Shown here: positions 27,801 through 33,760 of the stretch, one piece after another | Layout of the letters: every line of letters starts with the position of its first letter | Numbering within the stretch: position 1 is the first letter of the stretch | Assembly (NCBI RefSeq): GCF_963678635.1 | Contig: NC_087062.1 | Location: 53,146,473-53,210,472, forward strand | Source: Symsagittifera roscoffensis | Taxonomy: Eukaryota; Xenacoelomorpha; Acoela; Convolutidae | Direction of reading: 5' to 3' | Length of the DNA stretch: 64,000 bases | Notes under the pieces: model-generated | The model's input: the letters and a program-made list of their open reading frames with translations, nothing else | Told to the model about the DNA's origin: nothing | Databases searched by the model: none | Made by a program: the position numbers and the translations under genes

Positions 27801-28101
27801 AGTTATTCTCTAATCGACTATCTTTTAATTAGAAGCTTATTATCTATGAAAAACATTCCATATTGAGTCAGTCGCCTCCTAAATCAATTTTGAATTTAAT
27901 GTGGTTTCGAACTGTTGATTTTTTTAATGACACAAATTGTCGTTTTTGACAATTTATCGCCGCGCGCTTTATAATTGCTACCTCCATATTAAGTCTCCAT
28001 CCCTGCAGTCCTATCACTCCATAAGACATGTTCACATCTCTGTCAGTGTCACACTCGCCTGGGCCATCCCTCTTGGGTTGAGACAGAAAATTACCACCCA
28101 T
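556..28101 (-). CDS. PPM1G: PPM1G-type PP2C serine/threonine phosphatase, eight exons, 3' end off window
   Basis: Metal-dependent (Mn/Mg) serine/threonine phosphatase of the PP2C family. In other animals PPM1G is nuclear and acts on splicing and chromatin substrates. Eight exons join in phase to 593 codons. The start is the ATG at 28101, giving MGGNFLSQP, close to the N-terminus known for the family. Metal-site residues visible are the Glu40-Asp41 pair at the exon 1/2 junction (GWRLNME then DAH), DGHGG at 79-83, the NAGDSR stretch in exon 7 and CDGVWE in exon 8. The catalytic domain is split, as in PPM1G, by a long insert rich in Glu and Asp (exons 3-6), and this separates it from PPM1A/B. 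The last metal-binding Asp of the family lies downstream of exon 8, beyond the left edge. Intron 4 (about 18.9 kb) contains a Polinton. No disabling change is seen in the exons. Confidence 0.93.
1560..1900. repeat. Dispersed repeat family 'R3', copy 1
   Basis: Shares a long block with 20280-20700 and 36620-37080. All three carry GAGAAAA near a GGATCA-type word, AGAAGTCGATCACGTTTTT, then a CTTTTGCTGTTC-like word and TTGCCTTCCTT. This copy lies in PPM1G intron 7. No coding capacity is visible. Confidence 0.65.
2077..2179 (+). repeat. tRNA-derived SINE-like repeat 'Sa', copy 1 (B box deleted)
   Basis: Begins GGGGAGCGGTGGTGAAGCGG and shares its body (ACCATGATCCGTGCTCGTTG, CCCAGCCCAGAAAA) with the copy at 31323. 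Compared with that copy it lacks about 16-18 bases where the B-box-like GGATGTTCGAGGC should be, so its Pol III promoter is probably dead. Confidence 0.7.
2564..2825 (-). CDS. PPM1G: PPM1G exon 7 (NAGDSR core)
   Basis: Starts PGYDSGCTAVVALKV and contains the PP2C core strand motif VANAGDSRCV, then RDHTPAVQEE and GGLNLTRAIG. A Gln repeat lies in the loop after the core (GEGQQQQTVV). The donor follows ATAG (phase 1). Confidence 0.92.
3040..3117 (-). CDS. PPM1G: PPM1G exon 6 (26 codons)
   Basis: Short exon between TTGCAG and AAG|GTGATT. It encodes GDYAQLVNEDSSEDEPLLGG and six more residues, the end of the insert before the second half of the catalytic domain. Both junctions keep the frame. Confidence 0.85.
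3240..3565 (-). CDS. PPM1G: PPM1G exon 5 (polar, low-complexity insert)
   Basis: The acceptor TTTCCAG is phase-matched to exon 4 across the 18.9-kb intron. It encodes about 108 Lys/Asn/Glu/Thr-rich residues with a basic patch, KSKSSRKNKAPKK, which could serve in nuclear import (inference). It ends GTG|GTATGC. Confidence 0.85.
3651..3840 (-). repeat. tRNA-headed repeat 'Sb', copy 1
   Basis: Minus-strand repeat whose tRNA-like head (B box GGTTCGAATC) lies at the right and whose end, a GCGAAGC-type hairpin, lies at the left. It matches 20880-21070, 25054-25250 and 45715-45895. A further shared stretch (TTTGCGACTTAGGTTGG and a CGCTCGCAAG word) continues right to about 4005. Confidence 0.65.
4080..4263. 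repeat. Left half of dispersed repeat 'R5', interrupted by the Polinton
   Basis: Starts CACAGAGGCGAAGCTGAGCT, near-identical to 42608 onward, and follows that copy to a CATC(C/G)GAAGA word just before the Polinton terminal repeat. The right half resumes at about 18270. Confidence 0.6.
4264..4740 (+). repeat. Polinton left terminal inverted repeat
   Basis: Pairs with 17690-18083 in reverse complement. Shared words include AATAGTTAATTACGTG, GGAATGAAGGTCATGTAATT and AAACCTACTGAAACTTCG. It carries about 100 bases (around 4450-4560) absent from the right copy. Confidence 0.85.
5286..5806 (-). pseudogene. Polinton major capsid protein, N-terminal fragment
   Basis: A 159-codon open stretch contains SLDMRDTHLSLKLQLFKG and, after an acidic loop, NNTMIYNANGLYPHKAQISN, which I recognise as the N-terminal part of Polinton double jelly-roll major capsid proteins. 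No ATG opens the frame (it is entered from 5806). The reading frame ends at 5286, and only about 550 bp remain before the terminal repeat, so at least half of the protein has been deleted. The call rests on remembered family patterns; a profile search would settle it. Confidence 0.6.
5904..6173 (-). pseudogene. Polinton small Gly/basic core-like protein
   Basis: From Met at 6173, about 89 codons with RGRGFGALAQTRGRTAIPF followed by LVPAAKRSGADLFEVAAPAI. Small virion proteins of this kind (basic N-terminus, then an amphipathic or hydrophobic segment) sit between the two capsid genes in Polintons and have been compared to adenovirus core proteins. The frame shifts near the C-terminus (around 5960, lysine-rich stretch). 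Confidence 0.55.
6191..6875 (-). pseudogene. Polinton minor capsid (penton-like) protein, frameshifted
   Basis: Two overlapping frames (6875-6444 and 6517-6191) make one protein of about 225 codons with a frameshift near 6500-6515. The start is the ATG at 6875. Recognisable segments are GLYPSIVDIV, SVFIIQSSDLSPIWGCDLEQ, YPQYSYDIIRMRSLM and, at the end, SIKIELRDVTGEKI, typical of the single jelly-roll minor capsid protein. It lies directly upstream of the core-like gene on the same strand. The N-terminus may be incomplete. Confidence 0.65.
6950..8062 (-). pseudogene. Polinton integrase (retroviral-like DDE), multiply frameshifted
   Basis: Catalyses strand transfer of the linear element in the living family. 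Pieces in three frames follow the integrase order. First comes a helical zinc-binding-like region (GSVRYLSKTSGLSKKKVEQY). Next are the first acid, CMDLAVVDK (about 7600-7625), the second, WIDKGTE (about 7434-7459), and the third, AEFAERAIHSLK (about 7327-7363). A C-terminal SH3/chromo-like part follows (VGERVRISKND near 7125; KFYEKLEK near 7030). All three catalytic acids survive, but at least two frameshifts break the gene. Plus-strand ORFs here are shadows. Confidence 0.8.
8285..8503 (-). pseudogene. Polinton small ORF between ATPase and integrase
   Basis: A 72-codon minus-strand frame, Lys/Arg/Ser-rich (RATGSPKSRRSKILKRK). Position and composition suggest a small basic Polinton protein, but I do not recognise it. 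The 190-codon plus-strand ORF at 8039-8611 covers the same bases and is the only long plus ORF here, so which strand is real is uncertain. Confidence 0.35.
8478..9175 (-). pseudogene. Polinton genome-packaging ATPase (FtsK/HerA type)
   Basis: The Walker A motif GPSGSGKS is at about 9073-9096, followed by HLIFDWL. The Walker B motif LLIFDD is at about 8880-8900, followed by the family's AIAGRRRG-like stretch. The C-terminal part (8660-8478) reads QDATSVPYGHLLIDLTPKT. These are hallmarks of the ATPase that pumps DNA into capsids in Polintons and related viruses. Stops after Walker A (near 9050) and elsewhere break the frame. Confidence 0.78.
9590..9835 (-). pseudogene. Transposon-associated domain with HGINWSGG motif
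   Basis: An open frame of about 80 codons contains WFTMHLHGINWSGGYENY and FFAKGFEKFKIL. A small domain with an HG-(I/L)-x-W core and a (V/A)KG motif recurs in many animal Polintons and other transposons. I recall it as RNase H-like or exonuclease-like but cannot demonstrate that here. Possible partner functions are therefore unassigned. Confidence 0.4.
10095..10346 (-). pseudogene. Polinton ORF of unknown function
   Basis: 83 codons opening MNIQKLNEILRNFKLIKQEF. Lys/Phe-rich with no recognised motif. It lies in the minus-strand gene series of the Polinton and could be a fragment of a longer early-type gene. Confidence 0.3.
10482..10730 (-). pseudogene. Polinton ORF of unknown function
   Basis: 82 codons with LVSELQNKLGLFHIVLQEKF near the start and a hydrophilic end. 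Not recognised. It has the same strand as the neighbouring Polinton genes. Confidence 0.3.
10970..11484 (-). pseudogene. Polinton ORFs of unknown function (two overlapping frames)
   Basis: Frames 11484-11212 and 11218-10970 touch, and may be one broken gene. The second reads YLGEKEERISAIRNTVIHDA and later AVYDVATYKKRRVCVTI. No family recognised. Confidence 0.3.
11563..11913 (+). CDS. Unrecognised plus-strand ORF in the Polinton
   Basis: 116 codons from ATG 11563, with seven Cys spread over the first three quarters and alternating hydrophobic residues (KFHLVIIGSSLNQIL). It is the first plus-strand frame right of the minus-strand block. Open frames continuing past 11930 in other registers suggest a longer, broken gene. 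Function unknown. Confidence 0.3.
   Translation: MMSSAMCQANPNFYSDYNAKSLFISVSENLYEKFIVTQDYCVSNYSSFCLEENCKFHLVIIGSSLNQILHRSDTYHFTYQIVDCIYTLYKHRFYSYIILSRGEVFNQLNSAVELEI
12240..12660. repeat. Degenerate short repeats inside the Polinton
   Basis: The word ACATGTGTGC(A/T) recurs at about 12427 and 12489, and CATGTGTGCAGA at about 12522, with related TGTGCAAA words to 12657, in very AT-rich sequence between the two gene blocks. The layout looks like a decayed minisatellite or control region. Confidence 0.35.
12662..13102 (-). CDS. Unrecognised intact ORF in the Polinton (146 codons)
   Basis: From ATG 13102 the frame runs uninterrupted: MIFSVQNSNLMFSVEFSPDL, VGQKVCGVFLAQMDIAIQVW, an acidic Met/Gln stretch (TENQLGEMQMTEEVAEHVG) and a basic Gly/Thr end. 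It is one of the few unbroken frames in the element and is less AT-rich than its surroundings. The overlapping plus-strand ORF (12650-13045) looks like its shadow. Not recognised. Confidence 0.45.
   Translation of the reverse strand: MIFSVQNSNLMFSVEFSPDLVQIKVGQKVCGVFLAQMDIAIQVWHIVEVMCRDFNEHHITQVPMTENQLGEMQMTEEVAEHVGMNYPDTPDSRYVAQPVKYHRRGPKNSCQRTTKATTGDGGKTSLYFYFKEVGTKDKVSGHRKVC
13130..14171. other. Polinton non-coding stretch upstream of the polymerase
   Basis: About 1 kb with no long frame. It holds a short direct duplication (GACGGTAGTTAAGTTGAA at about 13174, TACGGTAGTTAGGTTGAA at about 13226) and a 45-codon ATG frame at 13659 that ends in a GTAAGT donor-like site at about 13767. That could be a small leader exon of the polymerase. 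Confidence 0.35.
14172..17674 (+). pseudogene. Polinton protein-primed family-B DNA polymerase, heavily frameshifted
   Basis: Replicates the linear element in the living family. Pieces in all three plus frames follow the order of Polinton PolB. An N-terminal region (CQHFLVDTEME, 14190) is followed by a Cys/His finger (CPSCDTFF, about 15000) and the exonuclease motif FDFESI (about 15188). A second exonuclease motif, SGRYDLKLIKTYL, lies at about 15640. GGPSIVFTGEAVVGETYI (15880) leads to the palm acid of motif A in GIDASQL (about 15973), after which the frame is lost. Motif B is KLLGNSSYGYQ (about 16890) and motif C is EMDTDS (about 17178). The tail is SYFYPKSQVQ. At least six breaks are visible, so no polymerase can be made. 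Confidence 0.88.
17690..18083 (-). repeat. Polinton right terminal inverted repeat
   Basis: Reverse complement of the left repeat with scattered substitutions. The inner edge starts just after the polymerase stop codon (about 17674), as is usual for the DNA polymerase gene of these elements. Confidence 0.85.
18089..18187. repeat. Three 22-bp direct repeats at the Polinton right flank
   Basis: CTATTCC(C/T)TATCTTAATA recurs at 18089, 18124 and 18164. A C-rich run of about 20 bases follows at 18205-18222. The repeats start six bases outside the terminal inverted repeat. Confidence 0.7.
18270..18840. repeat. Right half of dispersed repeat 'R5'
   Basis: Matches 43130-43690. Shared are a GCGATCCAGA word, GTCACCAAGTTGATAAAA/GTCACTAAGCCGATAAAA, ACTGAGCC, TAGGCCGA and TAACGCTTGCTAATC. 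Together with 4080-4263 it forms a copy of the 42608-43690 element split by the Polinton. Confidence 0.6.
18855..19345. repeat. Dispersed repeat 'R6', copy 1
   Basis: Direct repeat of about 21805-22205. Shared are GATAACGCTAC, ATTAGCAGTACCA, ACTAACATGCCT, CTCTACGCTACAGATCCATGA and CTTAGCATTGG. It has a hairpin end (TGCGAAGT...ACTTCGCA) at its left. PPM1G intron 4. Confidence 0.7.
19700..19775 (-). repeat. tRNA-like SINE fragment
   Basis: The minus strand shows an A-box-like TAGCCGAGAGAACCA and, about 25 bases on, a B-box match GGGTTCGAATC, resembling a Leu/Ser-type tRNA head. No intact cloverleaf is seen. Confidence 0.45.
20280..20700. repeat. Dispersed repeat 'R3', copy 2
   Basis: Shares AGAAGTCGATCACGTTTTT and GCCTTCCTTTCAAC-type words with 1560-1900 and 36620-37080. 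The preceding word GCCAACAGACAGTTG is shared with 36640. Confidence 0.65.
20880..21070 (-). repeat. tRNA-headed repeat 'Sb', copy 2
   Basis: Left end CACAGACGCCAAGCTGCGCT, middle AATAAGCCTCGAAT, right head region with GAGTCTCACACATTTACAGC. It continues to a CACTACGCTCGC word at about 21183, as copy 1 does. Confidence 0.6.
21805..22205. repeat. Dispersed repeat 'R6', copy 2
   Basis: Same orientation as 18855-19345 and about 85-90% alike by eye. The left end carries GCGAAGTAACACTTCAC in place of the longer hairpin. Confidence 0.7.
22490..22735 (-). CDS. PPM1G: PPM1G exon 4 (central insert)
   Basis: The acceptor GAGAAG joins GVSSEGVGELL. A short helical stretch, including NSLMNNDFMSFLAKRTQQ, leads into a second acidic block. 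The exon ends with A of a split Thr codon at a GTAAGT donor, the start of the giant intron 4. Confidence 0.9.
23032..23385 (-). CDS. PPM1G: PPM1G exon 3 (helices and first acidic block)
   Basis: The acceptor TTTCAG completes Gly83 and continues HEVSQMCSSK. A helical PP2C segment (about 84-140) is followed by an almost uninterrupted run of Glu/Asp. The donor is at 23031 (phase 1). The opposite-strand Ser/Pro-rich ORFs here are shadows of the GAN repeats. Confidence 0.92.
23470..24290. other. GC-richer, coding-like patch in PPM1G intron 2, unidentified
   Basis: Less AT-rich than the intron around it and holding several 60-120-codon frames on both strands, none with a recognised motif. The minus-strand readings (for example SERWENFGKQPTKAPKTA near 23800, with FGVNCRKCHL after it) look at least as protein-like as the plus ones. 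Possibly a decayed transposon gene. Confidence 0.3.
25054..25250 (-). repeat. tRNA-headed repeat 'Sb', copy 3
   Basis: CACAGAGGCGAAGCTGCGCT at the left; on the minus strand the A-box-like GCTGAGTGGTTAGTGCGTGA is at about 25225-25245. AAATAAGCCTCGAATTCG is shared with copies 2 and 4. The 111-codon ORF across it is not a gene. Confidence 0.65.
25388..25755. mobile_element. MITE-like element with GTCTGCTAAA subterminal repeats
   Basis: The left end has TTTTAGCAGACCGG and TTTTTTAGCAGACTC. The right end has the inverse words GGTCTGCTAAAAGACTC and GGTCTGCTAAACGATCGG, then CCCCCC. No transposase. About 370 bp in PPM1G intron 2. Confidence 0.5.
26789..27076. mobile_element. MITE-like element with GATCTTGTTA ends
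   Basis: The left end GATCTTGTTATCCCCCCTAT is the inverse of the right ATAGGGGGGATAGTTAACAAG, with a second TAGTTAACAAGATC at the edge. It is non-coding, about 290 bp, and its right end lies 46 bases from the exon 2 splice donor. Confidence 0.55.
27123..27249 (-). CDS. PPM1G: PPM1G exon 2 (DGHGG motif)
   Basis: The acceptor TTTTAG precedes GATGCC (Asp41-Ala). The exon ends within the last Gly codon of DGHGG at a GT donor (phase 1). It encodes the second metal ligand and the PP2C DGHGG signature at residues 79-83. Confidence 0.92.
27982..28101 (-). CDS. PPM1G: PPM1G exon 1 (start codon)
   Basis: Codons 1-40. The exon starts at ATG 28101 and ends at a GAG|GT donor. Its end, GWRLNME, supplies the first acidic metal ligand. 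Gly follows Met, so N-myristoylation is possible, as reported for related PP2Cs; this is inference. Confidence 0.9.
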
Positions 28102-29814
28102 TGTTCAGCTTCTTCAGTTCAAGTCAAATCAGCAGGTCACTTTACACAGTGAGCAGTTAAGGTTTAAAGATAAAAATGGTTCAGATAGTGCAGCCAGTGT
28201 TTCTGCTAGCTATCGCTTATTGTAAAAGTCCACGTATCTCAATACTCTTGCAGATGATCTGGTGTAGTCAACGGCAAATAAAACAAATAATCTGAAAGAA
28301 TACAACTCATATTTCGAGCATCATTAACATTCACTTTAAAACCAATTGTCCACGAGGTAAGCAACCAACATGCCAGCTATTCAGCTCTTCGCGATGTTGT
28401 GCCCTCATTAAGAACTGCATGTACTTCGTTTCTCATTACTATTTATAGGGAACAAAATCGGACATTTTATTTTGATAATTTATCGACAAATGATTAAAAT
28501 TCCATAGGCAGCAGAAAACATTTCTCAGTGTAATCTCAAATGACAAAAAAATATATGAAAAAACATTCATAGTTCCCGGCAATTAGAACTTTATCAATAA
28601 ATATGTCTTCCCAGCTGAGCATGCAAAACTTAGAAAAAAAAATTGAAAACTATCTAACCATGTTAGGTTTTCATTGAATAGATGACTCAGCTACCGGCAA
28701 GTCCAGAGTGCAAACTCATGACCATACTGCCACCATTACCAGCATGCTTCAACAATGACTGATGATAATTACCAAAAACGAACTACAATTGAACTATCGA
28801 AAACTCGGCACAAAATGTGCAAAACTGGACCAGGCTCATAACTTCCATAGATTGTAAAGCTCTTAAAACTTTTTTCCGTTTTTCGGTGGTGGCATGCTAA
28901 TATTATTTTTCTTCCATTCTGAACCACAGGTGAACTTGGCTTTTTCCACTATGAAATTCTTTTCCATTTTCAATATTTTTTCCATCTTTTTCAGCGCATG
29001 TCAATAATGACTCGGCATTGTTTTTCAACTCGCAGCAGCAATTAGCTGCCAAATTTGACATCAAAAACATCGCAAGGCAATTAACCTGTGGGAAGTTTTT
29101 GCAAATGTACAGGAAGTACAAATAAATTCTACCTCAATCAATATAATGCAGGTTTTGCAAAAAAAAATTTCTTGTGGACAATATAAAAAAAATTGAACAA
29201 AAGAGTCGAGCATGAAAACACACTGCAACATGAAAAATTAGCAAGTCTTGTTCTGCAGCGTTGAAATTTAAGGCCGTGCCCTATTTTCTGAGGAAATTAC
29301 ACAAAAAGTAGAGACATCATCGCTTTATTACTAACTTACGGGGTATGCGCTTAAATGCAACACCCTATATAAAAGTGCCCAGTCTGTTATCGAGTACTAG
29401 ACCGACACATATTAAAAGATGGTCCCAGAAGATGCTAAATTTGCACAGTACACAAAAGTAGTAGTACCAGTTGAATAGTACATAATCAATTGGTTTGATC
29501 TAATCATTTCTCAGACAACCGTGTTCATTTACAGCCAAAATCAATACTAGACTGGAACCAAGGAAATATCACCCAAACTATTTACTAATTTTGTGTGTCA
29601 TGGCAATTAGCCAACATAATTTCCACCGGGAGATGGGGAGAATCCCCCATACGAAGAACCGAATGCGCGATAATTTAGTCAGCCATTCTGAATTCATTCT
29701 TCGTAAGTTTGACGTACGCGATAAAATCAATAAACTTTGCTAAATTAAAAGGACATTGATTACGCGCAATTGGTCCTTTGCGCTTGAGTAATGCCCAGTG
29801 TGATAATTTGACAG
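28102..29814. other. PPM1G upstream region, no gene recognised
   Basis: AT-rich sequence 5' of the PPM1G start codon, presumably holding its promoter and 5' UTR. I see no clear TATA box, initiator or other ORF that I can support. Confidence 0.4.
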
Positions 29815-30360
29815 TTCCAAAAACAAACAAGGATAGCCGGTTACTGTGCAAGTAGCACAGAATGTTCCGACCAGACTTAAAAAATTGTACAAAATTGTCA
29901 TGTAATAAATGCAAATTGGAAAAAAAATTTTGAAGACAAATAAAAAAAAATATTTTTTTAAAAATATTTTTTCCCCAAATTTTTGAAGTTTAGATACCTA
30001 AGATGAAGCTAAAAACTCCAAAAACTAACTTCATTAGACTAAAACTAAAATTTCAAGACTTAAATTAAGCATAAATAAGCTAATGTAAGCCTATTCACAT
30101 GCTCGAAATAAGACGAAAAATAAAAAATTTCAAATCGGTTTTTCTCGACACCGGGCGACACCGGGAAAACTTATTGGAAAACTTTCAATGTGTTTCGAAT
30201 CAAGACTGAAAGGGCTTTAATTTGATATAGCACTCAATCCAGTCCAATCCTTATTTGTGGTACCTGATTTTACGTGGAAAACAAAAAAAAGAAAAAAACC
30301 TAAAACACCCGAACACTAAGTTCCTCCTCATTTTCAATGGTCGGAACAAAAACAGTAAAT
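29815..30360. repeat. Dispersed repeat 'R4', copy 1
   Basis: Shares AACAAGGATAGCCGGTTACT, TGTGCAAGTAGCACAG, AAAGGGCTTTAAT and GGAACAAAAA with 33350-33750 in the same orientation. Non-coding. Confidence 0.7.
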
Positions 30361-31322
30361 AGTTTTTACAGTCACATCAAAATTAACAAAAACAATCGAG
30401 ATATGAAAACTAACAATCTTTGAGAAAAATCCGTATGAAATGAAATTTAAGAAACAAAATTAACAGACAATCAGAAAAGTACAAATTAAACTAAAAAGAT
30501 AGCAAAAAATGACTGAATACTTTGAAAGCATTTTTCAAACAATTACTTCTCTTTGAATTTGAAGAACATTTTATGATTGGCTTTGTGGATAAAACGAAAA
30601 CATTTCGAGAAAACTGGATTAATATGTAAAGCAATTCTGGACATCATTCATTTCTTCGCGCCATATTCACTTTAGCTATTGGATAAGGCAATGAGTCTTA
30701 TATTAAGCAAATGAACCTGAATTGAACTCAAATTTGAATTGAAGTCAAATTGGAAAAAAACTAACATAATATAACCCTGTGAAATACTTTTACACTACCA
30801 GCTTTTCAAAAACTGACGCGAAGCTCCCTTTTTTTACCTATTAATTTTAGTGAAAAATAATTTTAACTGTACAGAGAAAACAGGTCTTCTTCAGGCATAT
30901 GAAATCTATAATAACTATCACGGGAAAAAATTCTAGTACACGATGAGACACGTTGCACGAAACGCAAAATGGTACAAAACAAAAATTTGCTATTGATGGC
31001 TTTGGTACACTGTATAACAAGATTCTTGTATCAGTACTTAATTATCCGAAAGAACGCCAAGAAGGCATTCCTGCACTCGAATTAAATTTTGGTACTGTAT
31101 TACTGGCTTAACATTAGCTTTGCAGTCGCAACATGGTTTGAAAAAAATTGAAATCCATACTATCTTGATACATCCAAATCTTGCAATTCGGTTTAGATTT
31201 CCCTTTTGCTCTAAAAAAAATATGCTTTATAGTCAATTTGTCATCCGGTATACTTTTTAGCCTACATTTTTGGGCCTAAGAATTCCAAGCTTGGGATCAA
31301 ATAAATTCTTCCAAATTCGTCA

Positions 31323-31441
31323 GGGGAGCGGTGGTGAATTGGTTACGTCTCCACCTCTCAATCGAAAGGTCGGATGTTCGAGGCCCACCATGATCCGTGC
31401 TCGTTGCTTGAGGGTAAAGCAACATTACCCAGCCCAGAAAA
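31323..31441 (+). repeat. tRNA-derived SINE-like repeat 'Sa', copy 2 (complete head)
   Basis: GGGGAGCGGTGGTGAATTGG begins a tRNA-like head. An A-box-like TGGTGAATTGGTTAC and a B-box-like GGATGTTCGAGGC lie about 40 bases apart, followed by the non-tRNA body ending CCCAGCCCAGAAAA. It is about 119 bp, with its partner at 2077. Confidence 0.7.
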
Positions 31442-32498
31442 ATAACCAAAAAAATGCATGTAGGTATTAAACAAGGCACAACAGCGGTTCGCCGTGATGA
31501 GCTGTACAGCTCTTGTGTTGGTCCTTTCCTCCGTGGATAAATGGTCTTAATCAATATTTATTATCTATTTATTCGCGACCAAACAAGAGCACACAGATTC
31601 AAGGTCTTTACTACTCAAAGTCTTTTAACAGATTCAAAGTCTTTATTCGTGTATTCCACAAGAAATGCAGGGCTGTACAAGGTAGTATCAAAAAAATTGG
31701 GCATGTTAACTATCCAGAAAACGAAATATCAGACTTCAAACCGTTCCCTGTTGAATGCCTAAACTGAACAATTCTTATGGGCATTTTATCTCGAAGAAAA
31801 TTTCATTTTCCATCTTTCAAATATATTTTCGGTAATTCAAGCTCTGGTCTTCTTAGTCGACATTTTTCAATTAAAATTTTAGGTGACATCGTATCACGCT
31901 CTATGAAAACTTTTCCAGATCCATCTATATGGCCATGGTTTCTCTTATGGCCTTTAAAACCTCACATATGACGCCAACTGTTGACTTTTTAACTCGTCAT
32001 CCTAATTGAGCTTTCGACATTAAAAAGTGTTTGGCCAACAAACATTTATTCATTTGATCCGTAATTATTCTTGAATTTTAGACAAACGAGGAGTCAGAAA
32101 AACTGGTATGTAGTTTGTGCTATTTTTTCTCCCGCCTTCAAAACAGCAAATCCTGGCTATTTCAAACTGTTACATGAGTTTTCTATCTATTAAATCAGCC
32201 GAAATCTTGTTAAGCGAAGGAGTTATCTTTCAAATCGACTTATTAGTTGAAGTTTTAGTTTCGTTCTGCGTTTTAGCAAACTTGCTATTACAGTTCAAAG
32301 ATCCACTTCATTTATTTCAAATAGCATCATGGTTATTTTCATTGGCTTCACGTCAGAAACATTTGGTTGCTTGCTGGGCTTATTTGCAAGTTCCTTGCCC
32401 ACATTTACAAAACAAAAATGCGCAAGGAAATTGCACCAATGTCGTGGTATTTTTCTTCTTTGTCCCAATAACTTCATTAATTCTTTTGAACAAATACA

Positions 32499-32606
32499 TT
32501 TTCATTGAAATTAATTTTGCTTTTATGGTCGCAAGCTTTTTTTTCATATCAATTTTTTTTCATTGAAATTAATTTTCGCTTTTGTGGTCGCAAGCCTTTT
32601 TTCTTA
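32499..32606. repeat. Tandem duplication of about 60 bp
   Basis: TTTTCATTGAAATTAATTTT followed by GGTCGCAAGC occurs twice in succession, about 62 bases apart. The 149-codon plus ORF that spans it reads as AT-rich chance sequence. Confidence 0.6.
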
Positions 32607-33349
32607 TCGATCGGACTAAACCGCTTTCTAAAAAATATGAAGCAGAGTGTATTTTTTCCAACCATTTTGATGCCTCAAGGAAAACTGCTCAGCTCCAGGT
32701 TTGATATTATACTGAAGCCACAAATGACCATGATTCGCAATCCAAAAAAGTCAAAAAGATTGTCTAAATGCCGAGAAAAATCTCGGTTTTTAGCCCAAAG
32801 TTGAGAAAATTGAGGAGATTCAGATGTCCCTACAAAAATGAGCGTTTCTTTACAGTTACAAAACTTAGTCCAAAATTCAAATAAGCAATTAATTATCTCT
32901 CATTATGGCAGTTTTTCATCTGATTCCGTCGGCTTTTCCCGAAAATACAAAATTTTACCAAGACGATGCGAGAAAAAAGTGCCAAAAACACCAGAACTTA
33001 ACAATTTTTTCATATATTTGTCTCGAATTATCTTAAATAAAATTCATTTTAAGAAAAACTTGACAATTAAGACAATCGAAAGCTGAATAAGCATATGAAC
33101 AATATAACAGAAGGGGTAACAAAGCCGACAATTCCGCTGAACAAAACCGCTGAACCCAAAAATAATAATTTCACAAAAAAAACTTTTAAAAAACAATTTT
33201 ACATCCGCTTCTCATAAACACGAGCATTAATTTTTTCACTCGAAAAATGACGCAAAATGAGGCTACCGAACCGATAAAAAACAATCCCAAGCTTTTCAAG
33301 TTGAATAAATATCTGAAGAGTAACGAAATCGGATCTGGTAAAACTATAA

Positions 33350-33760
33350 ACATAAACAAGGATAGCCGATTACTGTGCAAGTAGCACAGCATGTTCCGAC
33401 AAGTCTTAAAAAATACAAAAAAAAATACAAAAAATACAAAATACTCAGTTTTCACGGCTTAAATTATGCTTAAATATGCTATTGTAAGCCAACATGGTCA
33501 CCTAATTAGCTAGAAATTAGACCAAAAATCAAAAATTGCAAACCGGTTTTTCTCAACACTGAAAAATTTTTTCAAAATTTTTGGAAGTCGTTCGAATACC
33601 GACGGACTAAAAGGGCTTTAATATTATATATCACTCAACCCCGTCCGATCATTATTTCTGGTGCCTGATTTTCGGGGAAAACAAAAAGCAAAAAAAACTA
33701 AAACACCTGAATACAAAACTTCTCACCCATTTCCAATGGCCGGAACAAAAAAATAAATTT
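33350..33760. repeat. Dispersed repeat 'R4', copy 2
   Basis: Partner of 29815-30360. It matches from AACAAGGATAGCCG to TTTCCAATGGCCGGAACAAA. Confidence 0.7.

Noticed and set aside
32117-32566. 149-codon plus-strand ORF in the RSK-PPM1G intergenic region
   Set aside because: Hydrophobic, Phe-rich translation of AT-rich DNA, spans a local tandem duplication, no motif.
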